DNA from: Bugula neritina
Lineage: Eukaryota; Bryozoa; Gymnolaemata; Cheilostomatida; Bugulidae
DNA: 64,000 bases
Direction: 5' to 3'
Assembly: GCA_964035545.1 (NCBI GenBank)
Contig: OZ037768.1
Coordinates: forward strand, 21,140,700 to 21,204,699
Part shown: positions 1 through 12,983 of the stretch, piece after piece
Numbering within the stretch: position 1 is the stretch's first letter
Layout: every line of letters begins with the position of its first letter
Notes under the pieces: generated by a model
What the model saw: only the letters and a program-made list of their open reading frames with translations
The model's database searches: none
Told to the model about the DNA's origin: nothing
Made by a program: the position numbers and the translations under genes

Positions 1-310
1 ATATATAGGCTTATAGGGGGCAGATATAGAATGTATAGGCTTATAGGGGGCAGATTAGAATATATATAGGCTTATAGGGGGCAGATATAGAATATATAGG
101 CTCATAGGGGGCAGATATAATATATTATATAAGCTCATAGGGGGCAGATATAATATATATATAGGTTCATAGGGGGCAGATATAGAATATATAGGTTCAT
201 AGGGGGCACATAAAATATATATAAGTTCACAGGGGGCAGATATAATATATATAAGTTCATAGGGGGCAGATATAGAATATATAGGCTCATAGGGGGCAGA
301 TATAATATAT

Positions 311-460
311 AAGCTCACAACAACTCAAATATAATTTTTTAACGGAGATGCAGGCCAGATTTCTATACAAGTTCTACCTCAAGCCCTGGCACAGTTATAG
401 CAACTGAAATGATATTATCTTCACAGTAAATAAGTGTTTCCAACAGTGAAAGAGGGCACA
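311..460. repeat. Higher-order-repeat spacer, copy 1
   Basis: A non-minisatellite segment of about 150 bp (containing AACGGAGATGCAGGCCAGA) interrupts the array. It recurs at about 1932-2085, 3458-3607 and 4532-4680. The spacing between copies (about 1621, 1526 and 1074 bp) defines the higher-order period. Confidence 0.9.
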
Positions 461-1931
461 TATCTAGGTTCATAGCGGGCAGATATGGAGTATATAGGCT
501 CATAGGGGCAGATATAATATATATATATATTCAAGTTCATAGGGGGCAGATATAATATATATATATAGGTTCATAGGGGGCAGATATAGAATATATATGC
601 CCATAGGGGGCAGATATAATATATATATATATAAGTTCATAGGGGGCAGATATAATATATATATAAGTTCATAGGGGGCAGATATAATATATATATATAA
701 GTTCATAGGGGGCAGATATAATATATATATAGGTTCATAGGGGGCAGATATAGAATATATAGGCTCATAGGGGGCAGATATAATATATATAAGTTCATAG
801 GGGGCAGATATAATATATAAGTTGATAGGGGGCAGATATAGAATATATAGGTTCATAGGGGGCACATAAAATATATATAAGTTCACAGGGGGCAGATATA
901 ATATATAAGTTGATAGGGGGCAGATATAGAATATATAGGTTCATGGGGGCACATAAAATATATATAAGTTCATAGGGGGCAGATATAATATATATAAGTT
1001 CATAGGGGGCAGATATAGAATATATAGGCTCATAGGGGGCAGATATAATATATATAGGCTCATAGGGGGCAGATAATAAATATATAGGCTCATAGGGGGC
1101 AAATATAGAATATATAAGTTCATAGGGGGCAGATATAGAATATATAAGCTCATAGGGGGCAGATATAGAATATATAGGCTCAAAGGGGGCAGATGTAGAA
1201 TATATAGGCTCATAGGGGGCAGATATAATATATATATAAGTTCATACGGGCAGATATAGAGTATATAGGCTCATAGGGGGCAGATATAGAATATATAAGC
1301 TCATAGGGGGCAGATGTAGAATATATAGGCTTATAGGGGGCAGATATAGAATATATAAGCTCATAGGGGGCAGATATGGAATATATAGGCTCATAGGGGG
1401 CACATAAAATATATATAAGTTCACAGGGGGCAGATATAATATATATAAGTTCATAGGGGGCAGATATAGAATATATAGGCTCATAGGGGGCAGATATAAA
1501 ATATATAGGCTTATAGGGGGCAGATATAGAATGTATAGGCTTATAGGGGGCAGATTAGAATATATATAGGCTTATAGGGGGCAGATATAGAATATATAGG
1601 CTCATAGGGGGCAGATATAATATATTATATAAGCTCATAGGGGGCAGATATAATATATATATATAAGTTCATAGGGGGCAGATATAATATATATATAGGT
1701 TCATAGGGGGCAGATATAGAATATATAGGCTCATAGGGGGCAGATATAATATATATAAGTTCATAGGGGCAGATATAATATATAAGTTCATAGGGGGCAG
1801 ATATAGAATATATAGGTTCATAGGGGGCACATAAAATATATATAAGTTCACAGGGGGCAGATATAATATATATAAGTTCATAGGGGGCAGATATAGAATA
1901 TATAGGCTCATAGGGGGCAGATATAATATAT

Positions 1932-2085
1932 AAGCTCACAACAACTCAAATATAATTTTTTAACGGAGATGCAGGCCAGATTTCTATACAAGTTCTACCT
2001 CAAGCCCTGGCACAGTTATAGCAACTGAAATGATATTATCATCACTGTAAATAAGTGTTTCCAACAGTGAAAGAGGGCACATATC
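1932..2085. repeat. Higher-order-repeat spacer, copy 2
   Basis: Near-identical to the spacer at 311. A few base changes (ATCATCACTGTAAATAAG for ATCTTCACAGTAAATAAG) are shared with copy 3, so copies 2 and 3 are closest to each other. Confidence 0.9.
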
Positions 2086-3457
2086 TAGGTTCATAGCGGG
2101 CAGATATGGAGTATATAGGCTCATAGGGGCAGATATAATATATATATATATTCAAGTTCATAGGGGGCAGATATAATATATATATAGGTTCATAGGGGGC
2201 AGATATAGAATATATATGCCCATAGGGGGCAGATATAATATATATATATATAAGTTCATAGGGGGCAGATATAATATATATATAAGTTCATAGGGGGCAG
2301 ATATAATATATATATATAAGTTCATAGGGGGCAGATATAATATATATATAGGTTCATAGGGGCCAGATATAGAATATATAGGCTCATAGGGGGCAGATAT
2401 AATATATATAAGTTCATAGGGGGCAGATATAATATATAAGTTGATAGGGGGCAGATATAGAATATATAGGTTCATAGGGGGCACATAAAATATATATAAG
2501 TTCACAGGGGGCAGATATAATATATAAGTTGATAGGGGGCAGATATAGAATATATAGGTTCATAGGGGGCACATAAAATATATATAAGTTCATAGGGGGC
2601 AGATATAATATATATAAGTTCATAGGGGGCAGATATAGAATATATAGGCTCATAGGGGGCAGATATAATATATATAGGCTCATAGGGGGCAGATAATAAA
2701 TATATAGGCTCATAGGGGGCAGATAAAGAATATATAAGTTCATAGGGGGCAGATATAGAATATATAAGCTCATACGGGCAGATATAGAGTATATAGGCTC
2801 ATAGGGGGCAGATATAGAATATATAAGCTCATAGGGGGCAGATATAGAATATATAAGCTCATAGGGGGCAGATATAGACTATAAGCTCATAGGGGGCAGA
2901 TATGGAATATATAGGCTCATAGGGGGCACATAAAATATATATAAGTTCACAGGGGGCAGATATAATATATATAAGTTCATAGGGGGCAGATATAGAATAT
3001 ATAGGCTCATAGGGGGCAGATATAAAATATATAGGCTTATAGGGGGCAGATATAGAATGTATAGGCTTATAGGGGGCAGATTAGAATATATATAGGCTTA
3101 TAGGGGGCAGATATAGAATATATAGGCTCATAGGGGGCAGATATAATATATTATATAAGCTCATAGGGGGCAGATATAATATATATATATAAGTTCATAG
3201 GGGGCAGATATAATATATATATAGGTTCATAGGGGGCAGATATAGAATATATAGGCTCATAGGGGGCAGATATAATATATATAAGTTCATAGGGGCAGAT
3301 ATAATATATAAGTTCATAGGGGGCAGATATAGAATATATAGGTTCATAGGGGGCACATAAAATATATATAAGTTCACAGGGGGCAGATATAATATATATA
3401 AGTTCATAGGGGGCAGATATAGAATATATAGGCTCATAGGGGGCAGATATAATATAT

Positions 3458-3607
3458 AAGCTCACAACAACTCAAATATAATTTTTTAACGGAGATGCAG
3501 GCCAGATTTCTATACAAGTTCTACCTCAAGCCCTGGCACAGTTATAGCAACTGAAATGATATTATCATCACTGTAAATAAGTGTTTCCAACAGTGAAAGA
3601 GGGCACA
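3458..3607. repeat. Higher-order-repeat spacer, copy 3
   Basis: Near-identical to the copy at 1932, with the same flanking minisatellite variants in the same order. The 1526-bp block between them is a recent duplication. Confidence 0.9.
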
Positions 3608-4531
3608 TATCTAGGTTCATAGCGGGCAGATATGGAGTATATAGGCTCATAGGGGCAGATATAATATATATATATATTCAAGTTCATAGGGGGCAGATAT
3701 AATATATATATAGGTTCATAGGGGGCAGATATAGAATATATATGCCCATAGGGGGCAGATATAATATATATATATATATATAAGTTCATAGGGGGCAGAT
3801 ATAATATATATATAAGTTCATAGGGGGCAGATATAATATATATATATAAGTTCATAGGGGGCAGATATAATATATATATAGGTTCATAGGGGGCAGATAT
3901 AGAATATATAGGCTCATAGGGGGCAGATATAATATATATAAGTTCATAGGGGGCAGATATAATATATAAGTTGATAGGGGGCAGATATAGAATATATAGG
4001 TTCATAGGGGGCACATAAAATATATATAAGTTCACAGGGGGCAGATATAATATATAAGTTGATAGGGGGCAGATATAGAATATATAGGTTCATAGGGGGC
4101 ACATAAAATATATATAAGTTCATAGGGGGCAGATATAATATATATAAGTTCATAGGGGGCAGATATAGAATATATAGGCTCATAGGGGGCAGATATAATA
4201 TATATAGGCTCATAGGGGGCAGATAATAAATATATAGGCTCATAGGGGGCAGATATAGAATATATAAGTTCATAGGGGGCAGATATAGAATATATAAGCT
4301 CATATGGGCAGATATAGAGTATATAGGCTCATAGGGGGCAGATATAGAATATATAAGCTCATAGGGGGCAGATATAGAATATATAAGCTCATAGGGGGCA
4401 GATATAGACTATAAGCTCATACGGGACAGATATAATATATATAAGTTCATAGGGGGCAGATATAGAATATATAGGCTCATAGGGGGCAGATATGGTATAT
4501 ATAGGCTCATAGGGGGCAGATATAATATATA

Positions 4532-4680
4532 TAAGCTCACAACAACTCAAATATAATTTTTTTAACGGAGATGCAGGCCAGATTTCTATACAAGTTCTAC
4601 CTTAAGCCCTGGCACAATTATAGCAACTGAAATGATATTATTATCAATGTAATTAAGTGTTTCCAACAGTGAAAAAACGT
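4532..4680. repeat. Higher-order-repeat spacer, copy 4 (array edge)
   Basis: This is the most diverged copy. On its right it runs into unique sequence (GTGAAAAAACGTTACATTAG) and not back into minisatellite, so it marks the right boundary of the array. Confidence 0.85.
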
Positions 4681-4708
4681 TACATTAGTTTTTGGGAAGA
4701 CAACTCCC

Positions 4709-4790
4709 TAATTTGATATTTTATAATACCATAGGGGGCTTTTTGTATATATATACAGAGCCCCCTCTGGTATTGGAAAATATCAAATTG
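4709..4790. repeat. Hairpin (inverted repeat) carrying the minisatellite core
   Basis: The left arm 4710-4740 (AATTTGATATT ... CATAGGGGGCT) is the imperfect reverse complement of 4759-4789 (AGCCCCCTCTGG ... ATATCAAATT), around an 18-bp AT-rich loop. The tip of each arm contains the G5/C5 core of the adjacent minisatellite. It may be a small MITE-like fold-back element. Confidence 0.75.
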
Positions 4791-4867
4791 TCCTTCTGTG
4801 AGCCTATTTTTAAAATAGTGTCTATATACCATAACAGACTGTTCTGAGTAATTTAAAACACTCAAAC

Positions 4868-4916
4868 ATGGTGCCCCCTATGAGCAGCCCCCTATGGGCA
4901 TAGAGCCCCCTATGGA
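4868..4916. repeat. Three inverted copies of the minisatellite core
   Basis: GCCCCCTATG occurs three times, at about 4872, 4886 and 4903. This is the reverse complement of the CATAGGGGGC core of the 1-4550 array, spaced irregularly and outside the array. Confidence 0.8.
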
Positions 4917-4959
4917 TGTTTTACATACCAAATTGACCACCTATGAACCCAAATATGAA

Positions 4960-5224
<265 letters not shown>

Positions 5225-5258
5225 ATCTGTGGCACTTTGCAGTTTTTTAAAGTATTCA

Positions 5259-5374
5259 AATGAAATGTTATACAAATTAGTAGAATCTTGACTTTGATAA
5301 TCTGTCTCCAACGATATATTGTTAGAGACAGATTATCAAAATCAAGATTATACTAATTTATATAACATTTCATT
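5259..5374. mobile_element. Fold-back MITE-like element
   Basis: Two arms of about 53 bp: AATGAAATGTTATACAAATT ... GATAATCTGTCTCCAAC, and its near-perfect reverse complement ending ATATAACATTTCATT. The loop is short (GATATATT). It has no coding capacity and abuts the (TA)n run. Confidence 0.75.
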
Positions 5375-5379
5375 GGTTT

Positions 5380-7820
5380 ACTTGGTTTGAAAGTTGAGTT
5401 CAAAATCATGTTCTTGGAATAGTTGAATTGTGAGTGTACATGAGTAAGTTCAGTGTTGGCAAATCTCTCGTTATAGTTTCTTTTTTAATGTCAAATATAC
5501 CACCAGCATTCATTGTAAACAACTGAAACTAATTTCATTTTCTAAAATGAATACATCTAAACTTGTACCTACTCGTATAAACTAAGATAAAATCTGCACC
5601 AGATAAAATTACATATTATGCCCTTTCAAATCAGCATTCATAGCCACTATGTAAACAATAAAAAAAGCAATGAGAAGAAAGAGATCATGTAGATTATTAG
5701 ATATGTGCACACAAAGGACATGTTATGGACTAACAAAGAAAAAGACATTTTTGTGTATTTCAAATTGCTTAGGAACCAGGATTCACTTTAACACAATTAC
5801 CTAGTCGGAATTTGTGTTGAGCTCCCTATTCTAAAATGTTTCCTTAAGATCTATTGAGTGCCAAAGGATAAAAATTTCACTCATTGTTGCATCTCGAATT
5901 GCATTGCTATGCATGCTCACTATATTGTCGCAAAATGTTTATGTGTGAATTATATGCGCATAGGTGTATATGCGTATGTGTGTATGTACATGTGTGTTTC
6001 TCGTGTGTTACTTATAGTGTTAGCTATTAACTAATAGAAGTTGACCAATTTGAATTTAAAAACAGTTTATATTCGCCAGGTGAGAAAACTTTAATAGAAA
6101 AGTTCTTTGTTAAATCGGGCTAAGGACTAATTATTCCTTATATGGGGTACAGGAGCAAGTATGACTGGATGCTTTTCTTAACATCACCAAAGGCCTTTGT
6201 TGAGTTGAAACTCACCGCTTAGTGTTTACTAAGCAAATCCTCTAACCCCTAGCTGATTCATGCAGTTGTTGTGAGTTTGAAGATATTTGGTTTGAAACTT
6301 GAGTTCAACATCATGTTGTTCCAATAAGTGAACTGCCAGTCCACATATGCACGTAATGATATACAAGTTCCAAGTTAGTCAGTGTTTTACTAGTTCCTTT
6401 TTGATTGTCAACTTTATCAGCATTCATGGTAAACTCAAGAGTTTGCAATGAATGCTGGTGAAGTTGAGCGGGTGAAATACTGGCTAACATGGAACTTATA
6501 CAACATGTACAAAATGAATTTCTATAAACTAGTTTACAATAAGATAAATTGTGTACCAGCTAAAATGTTAAGATGCTTCTTTATCAACATTGTAATTTCT
6601 CAAATACATAAATATATAAGCAACAAAGGAAGGTATGAAGTTATGGTCCAACAGCTGGTGGAGTCAACTTCACTAAAAACTGATGAAAATGCAGTTGTCT
6701 GAATTCAATTGATTGGAGCATAGACAATTATTACCTGAAAAATCGCTTTCAGTATTTGTTATACTCAGGAACTCATACAGAGACAGGTCCTGCAAAGCCT
6801 GTTTTGAGCCGTGACGTGCACATACCTGATGAACTAGAGTAGAGACGGGTTTCAATGTGGCACTCTTTGAAGAGGGAGACGTAAAGGTTTACACAATATA
6901 GACACTATAGAAATATAAATAACACTTGAGTCGTTTTTTGATTTATCAATAGATTAACAGTAATTAGGCTACCAGTTGAATGTTGAGGTGTGCAGTGATA
7001 ACTATATAAAAGTTCTGTAGCATTGTAAAGTTTGTTATAGCAAAACATTAGCACTCATCATGTCTTATAGAATGAATGAAACTATATAACTTATTGTTGG
7101 AAGTTATTGATTTGCTTGTAAATAGCAGCAAAGCCAAGAAAGGTTTTGGAAATTGGATTTACAAAAATATATAATGTATACTTGTAGGTTGTAACATAGA
7201 AAATTATCATTGAGATTTTGTAAGCTGTAAGTAAATAATGTATTTACAATATCATGAATACTGTTGGATATTAAAATCATAAGAGCTTATAGCAGCACAA
7301 GTAAAAAATTTATTGAGAACAAAAGATAAATTTATAGTTAACGTTTATAAAAAATAATAAATTTGACATATTGTTTTTGCTGCAGAAATTTTGCGACTCT
7401 CCACTGTTTGAAATTAAAGGTGCCAATATAAAAATAACAACAGATCATTCCAGTTGTATGTTTAGTAGGTCAACACATGGACTGCAGGAAACATCAGTGT
7501 TACTAATAGTATAGTGCAAATCTGATTAGTCAGGTTTGAGTTAACAATTAATGGTTCTGCTTCAGGGATTAACAGTTTTTATTCTGCATTTTTGAAAAAA
7601 ATTTCCTGGTTGACAATTTGTTTTCATGCCTTTAGAAAAAATATAATTCATTTTATATATGTGTGGTATAATCTAAACCAGCTTTAATCTCACCTTCAGG
7701 CTTGTTTGTATCATAATCTAGGTCAACTGTTAACATTTAATTAGTTGCGTAGTATATACTCATTATATATATTTTATTTATAATATTGCACAGCTTAATG
7801 TGCTGCATGGCTAGTCTTTG
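5380..7820. other. Unclassified AT-rich DNA with a diverged direct duplication
   Basis: Segment 5382-5730 aligns with 6285-6640 in the same orientation (shared blocks include TTTGAAA.TTGAGTTCAA and CAGCATTCAT). The second copy holds an extra inverted piece: 6345-6440 is the approximate reverse complement of 6448-6520, meeting at GTAAACTCAAGAGTTTGC. I found no credible gene. The 84-codon frame at 6448 lies on the inverted repeat and lacks recognisable features. From 6700 to 7820 I see nothing beyond AT-rich sequence. Confidence 0.5.
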
Positions 7821-8619
7821 CACTTACGTACTTTAACCTATTTACTGTACTCTATTTAGTGCAAGCTATTTAAAGGAACAGTTATTTAAAGCTTTGATTA
7901 GTGCATTTACAAATTTATGCATAATTATAACCAGGCCATCAAATTTCTGTCTTAATATGTTAATTCATTTTTAGAGCACACAATATTTACAAACTACAAC
8001 GGGTGGATTTAAAGACCAGGGATTCCCACTATAATATCAAATCTATGTGATATCGCTTATACTATAGAATACAAACTGCACTGTATTTAGTAATTTGTAG
8101 TAACCATCAGATGGCTAAATACTTCCCAAAATATAAATATAATATTTAGCATCAATTACTGACCTTTTAAAATAATAGTGAGATTTAGAGGGAGATAACC
8201 TGGCTACACTCCTATCATACTAACCAAACTGGCATATACATGTATAGATAGACTCTGTTAGTAAACAATGGGCTCCTTTATCATAGTAGTATAGGTAGTC
8301 CTACCACTTTGACTGAGTGACTGTGCTTATCACCAGCTCGAACCTCAACCTGACTGTGGCAAGCAACTGTGAGTAGATATATCTCATATATCCTTTAATT
8401 TGATTAAACAGATCTAAACTATACAGTTTTCTCTGTCAGCTATATTTCTATCACCGAATCAGTTAGTTGTTAAATCATAAATCATTTACAACTCCTTCAG
8501 TTTGCAGACAACTTTTATTTTGTTTCCCAATTCTATTTAAACCTCCTACGATTTCTGCTAGAGGTTGATGTATCTGAAAGAAATACTGTGTAATAAACTA
8601 TCTTATTGTAAGCTATATG

Positions 8620-8832
8620 TTTAGTGTTAGTGCAGTGTAAGTGCAGTGTAAGTGTGGTGAAAGTGTAGTGTAAGTATAGTGTAAGTGTAATGCAAGTGTA
8701 ATGTAAGTATAGTGTAAGTGTAGTGTAACTGTAGTGTAAGTGTAGTGTAAGTGTAGTGCACATGCAGTGTAAGTGTAGTGTAAGTGTAGTGTAAGTGTAG
8801 TGTGTGTGTAGTGTAGCTGTAGTGTGGGTAAG
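8620..8832. repeat. Minisatellite, unit about 12 bp (AGTGTAAGTGT)
   Basis: About 17 imperfect tandem copies of AGTGTAAGTGT/AGTGTAGTGTA. At the same place in the duplicated copy (about 58935-58980) only three or four units remain, so the array expanded after the duplication or shrank in copy 2. Confidence 0.9.
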
Positions 8833-9799
8833 TGTATTTACGATTGAATACCCTACGGCCTACATGACAGATCATGCACGCTTATAACTCTACTAAGACC
8901 TGATCCTTCAGCCAATCACAAACTATGTTATGTTAAACCAGCCTTCTGATCAATGAGCTATGTTATTGGGTGCAAAGGTAGAAATATTTGCTCAACTTAG
9001 AATTATAATTGCTGAGTTGAAATTTTGATTAGAGAAGTATAATGTTCTGTTTTATTGTCAGATATATTTCTATTCTACACAATTCAGTACTATAACGAGT
9101 GTTCGATTTTAGAAAATAAGCTGCAGTTCTACACTAAACTTTGTTGTATTTCAGCTTCATTCTTGTAAAGAGTATCACAAAACCAAACTACAATAATGCA
9201 CTGAATCTAGGCTTATTTATTATGCATATATAAAATATAAACTTGAATTTTAGACCTTGTGTTATAGCAGTGGTTCCCAACCTGGGGGGAATTCCCCCAA
9301 GGGGGGAATTCGGACATTTCAGGGGAGAATTTGGATTTTGAAAAGTTCACGAAATTTGGTAATGGCTTTTTGAGCTCTTGCAAGTTACATGTATATGCAT
9401 ATCTATAAATCGTCATCTTAGTTCATCTATTTAACCCAACCATATTCTGCAATCTCAGTTTACTTCTACATGAATGCGTTTATTAATTACTCTACCTTAA
9501 CTGTTCTCTGTGCTATTTCAAATGGAGGTTAAAAACTTTGCAAAAACTCAACAGGCCAATTTTTAGCAGCCATGCAAGTTAATTTCTAAGATTTTTTACT
9601 ACATACATAGTAAATATATGCGCTACACTAAATAATCTGAACCTAAAAATGCAGGAGTGCAATCATCATACCATTGCTTTTCATTGCAGCAGCAATGTTT
9701 TTAAAGTTACACTAAAATCCCTATCAAAAACATGGTGCCTTTCCCCACACTCATTAAATTTTATAAGAGAAACACCTGTTTCGATTCTAGGTATAAATG

Positions 9800-9970
9800 A
9801 CAAAGGTAAAATATCACACACTGGTGTTAAATCTTCCCAAACCCAAACCTCCAAACCCCCCGTTCTGAATGCCTAACCCCCAACTCAAATCTTCAATGCT
9901 AAAGTTGAAAATGTGCGATTTTTACCTAATTTTCAATTTGTGCCATTATTACCTGTGCCATTTTTACCGG
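9800..9970 (-). repeat. Element nested in the hAT, left inverted copy
   Basis: The stretch ending TTTTTACCGGACACCACC is the reverse complement of the start of the segment at 10218 (GGTGGTGTCC). Both contain a C/G-rich core (AACCCCC / GGGGGTT) and GGCACA...TGGCAC motifs. It interrupts the transposase remnant. Confidence 0.65.
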
Positions 9971-10217
9971 ACACCACCTGTTCCAGATCATTTTTCAAAA
10001 ACACTTCTAGGCATCTCTGAACTTTTAATGAAGTTTTAACAGTGTTTCTCTGAGCTACCTTCCAAAAAGAAAGAGCTACATTCTCAACTTGACATATTTG
10101 ACCCATTGCAATGCTTTGTTGAAAAGTTTTTAGAGGAATTACATGAGGATTTCATTGAGTTGGTTCACAATTCAGCAATTAAGGATGATTTGAAATCTTC
10201 TCCAATTGATGTATTGT

Positions 10218-10490
10218 GGGTGGTGTCCAGCATAAATGGTACAGGTAGTAATGGCACAAAATATGGAAAAGTAGGTAAAAATGGCACATGTTTTTTATGA
10301 TTGGGTGGGCCGGTTTGAGAGAGGGGTTTGAGATGAGAATTTTGGGTTTACACCTGAGGTTCTGGAGTTTGGGGGTGGGGGTTTGATTTAGGGGGTGGGG
10401 GTTTGGGTTCAAGGGTTGGGGGTTTGGAATTTGAGTTTGGAAAAATTTAACATCAGTGTGCCATGTTTACATGCGCCATTTTAACCTAAA
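10218..10490 (+). repeat. Element nested in the hAT, right inverted copy
   Basis: This is the opposite-orientation partner of 9800-9970 and is longer because its G-rich core (10360-10435, GGGGGTGGGGGTTTG) is expanded. The two copies flank a short piece of hAT coding sequence (about 9971-10217). G4-capable runs are present. Confidence 0.65.
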
Positions 10491-12983
10491 GTCATTCAAC
10501 AAGTTTCAACAAGCAAACTCTTTCCACACATAGCTGACAAAGTAGAGTTTTGATGCCATCCAGCACCATATATCTGTGTGAGGTAGGATTCTCATCAATT
10601 CAAAGAGAAGAGAAACTGCCTTAAGCTGCAGAGTCACTTAAGATGGGCCTGGTCATAAACAGAGTTCGACTTGAGAAATCTGGCACAAAAGCATCAACTG
10701 AAGCCACAACATGAATAATTGGACCGCTCTGTATTTTATAACATAAAAATGACAATAATATTCCTATTATTATAATTATTTTATATATGCAAATATAATA
10801 TAACAAAATATATTGCATTGTATCATATATTCTCATTCAGTAAGTCATAAAATATTTCGCTCTTCAAAGGGGGGGGATTAATAGTCAACATTTATGAAAG
10901 GGGGAATAGTATGCAAAAGGTTGGGAACCACTGTGTTATTATAGTATATATGCTGCATTACAACTGGTACTTTTAATGTATGTATTGAATAATACTAATA
11001 ATTACCAACGATGGGGAGTGTCAGAAATTATTCCATAATATAATTTCCCAGATTACAGTGTACAAGGAAGCTCCAGATAATATACTTTGCTCAGTAAACT
11101 ATTAGTAGCTGAATTTTCTTTTGACATGTGACTGTTTAGAGATGAAATCAGTTAATAGAAGCAGAACCTGAACAAAACCTGCATATCATGGCAGAAGTCA
11201 GCTAGGATAACCACAGTAGATTCAGGTTATTATACAACATTATAGCAATCATACATATATTATAGTGTAGATAAGCTAAACACATTCCATTTACTCTTTG
11301 TTCTCTCCACCCACAATGTGCATCTATAATAGCTGTTTGCACAATAATTAAGATATCTGTAATATATTTCAGATAACTTTAGAGATACTCCATTTACACC
11401 TCCCAAGTCACATGGTCTGTTGGTAAATATTACTCTCAATAAATAGTGCCTCAAACATACTGCATATCCAAGTGACTGGTTGTTATCATTCATTAAGTAT
11501 TTTCTTTGTATAATATTCAAATATAAGATAACACTATTAACAACCAAAATACCTGGACCATAGTCTATACTATCAGTGTAATGTCTGACAACAAAACTAA
11601 CACTATACACACGCCTACGCTGTGTCAGCTGCTGCATTTCTGATCGTGAAATAATAACATATTACGGTATGTGTTCTTAAAGCAAGGAACATTTATTCCC
11701 ATGTTCTTGTAACTTGATGAAACAAATTTCCATCATTTGAATTTAGTTAAACTATATGAGCTTTACCTAACTGCGTCTGCTTGTTTTATGACATTTTTAT
11801 GGTCTAATTTATCTATAAACTTGCATTTTGTGTCCACACAAGGAGGCTTTTAATTGAATAATATTTAACACAATTGTCAGAGTCAACAGCTCAGTGTGGT
11901 ACAACCACTGACAAAAATGCAAAAATTTAAATAAAGTGCGTGGACGTATGTGTGTGAAATTACTACCAGTGTTCCTCGATCCTGACATTACCATTGGCCT
12001 AGGTAAAGTGTATGACTAAAATATATTCAGAGCACGATGCGTCGAGGCAAACCAGTGTCTCTATATATACTATAAATTTTATTCTGGCTGTCTCCACTTT
12101 CAGTTTCTCTTAATATTTCTATATATGCTATAACACTCGGAGATGAACAAATTATTTTATGATTTCTAAGAAATGAAATTTACAGTATTACTAACATTGC
12201 TGGGATTGTTTCATAAATAATAGTTTCTTTGGCGTATTTAATTATACTTGAAAAGTTCTTTTAAATCAAATTTCTCTGCATGCAAAGCGTAAAGCAAAAA
12301 GCTTGTCTTGTAGTAGTCCATGATGTCTTCTAGTTGTAATTTACACTGTTTTAAGCACGTTTCGTTATTACAAAGACTGTAAAAATCTAACTCTACTATA
12401 ACTGTATGAGCTCTGATACAAGTCATAGATATTACAACAATTGAGAAATATTTTATGGTTCATAAACTCCATACTTTTTAAAATTATTTTGGTAAACTAA
12501 ACAGCTTTCAGCATGATAAATTTATTATTAAATTATTATAATATATATAATGATATTTATTTAGAAGTGTTTGTTAAACACTTCGAAAATGATTTATAAG
12601 TTTTAGCAGCTGAGTGGTTAACACATAACTGAGATAGACATGCTGCGTGTATGCTGCTGCTAAGTTTATCACTGTGAGAATTAGTTATAATATTGCATAT
12701 ATAGCTAAGAGAATTAGTTAATTAGTATATTGCCAAGCACCAAACCAATTACAATTATTCACATCATGTACGGAGATAGGGTAATACTTGAAAAGATAGT
12801 TGTACACACGTGTATATAATAGACCTGCAAAATCTCATATATATTTTGGTGTAAAACTCGCTGCCATGGTTAAGATTCAAAACTCAGATATTTAAAAATA
12901 CTGCAAATTGTGGAGAAGGTTTATTTTCATCAAATTGTTTCACAATAATATATACTCCATTCATGTGGTTGATATATTATATT

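Larger units (their letters stand above)
1..4550. repeat. ~30-bp minisatellite array with higher-order structure
   Basis: The unit is about 30 bp (27-34), with core CATAGGGGGCAGATATA followed by a variable run of TA and GAATATATAG. More than 130 units are present. Variants (CATAGGGGGCACATAAAA, GTTGATAGGGGG, CATACGGGCAG) recur in the same order, so the array grew by duplication of multi-unit blocks as well as by single units. Long open frames on the minus strand (ten-residue periods such as MNLYILYLPP) result from a stop-free unit of about 30 bp and are not evidence of a gene. Confidence 0.95.
9268..10933 (+). mobile_element. Decayed hAT transposon
   Basis: The termini are perfect 15-bp inverted repeats, CAGTGGTTCCCAACC and GGTTGGGAACCACTG, a form typical of animal hAT elements. 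They are flanked by an imperfect 8-bp target duplication (TGTTATAG/TGTTATTA). The duplicated copy at about 59370 has the uninterrupted site, which confirms the insertion. Inside, + strand frames look like transposase remnants. One near 10559-10620 reads YLCEVGFSSIQREEKLP, resembling the C-terminal dimerisation motif of ZBED5/FAM200-type hAT proteins. No frame is long enough to be functional. Confidence 0.85.

Noticed and set aside
55-4303. Many open frames of 80-155 codons on the minus strand with periodic LYILYLPP or YEPIYSISAP
   Set aside because: They come from a ~30-bp repeat unit without stop codons in several frames. There is no start context, splice structure or codon bias.
1-4680. A CRISPR-like array
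   Set aside because: The units are directly adjacent, without unique spacers of uniform length, and the genome is clearly eukaryotic.
6448-6702. 84-codon + strand frame
   Set aside because: It overlaps an inverted repeat and has no homology-like motifs or splice partners.
11260-11637. 125-codon minus-strand frame in the segmental duplication
   Set aside because: The collinear copy 2 has a stop (GTGTAATG) and indels in the same region, so there is no sign of selection.
12238-12426. 62-codon minus-strand frame resembling an exon
   Set aside because: Copy 2 carries a frame-changing insertion (TTATATAAG) and no partner exon fits.
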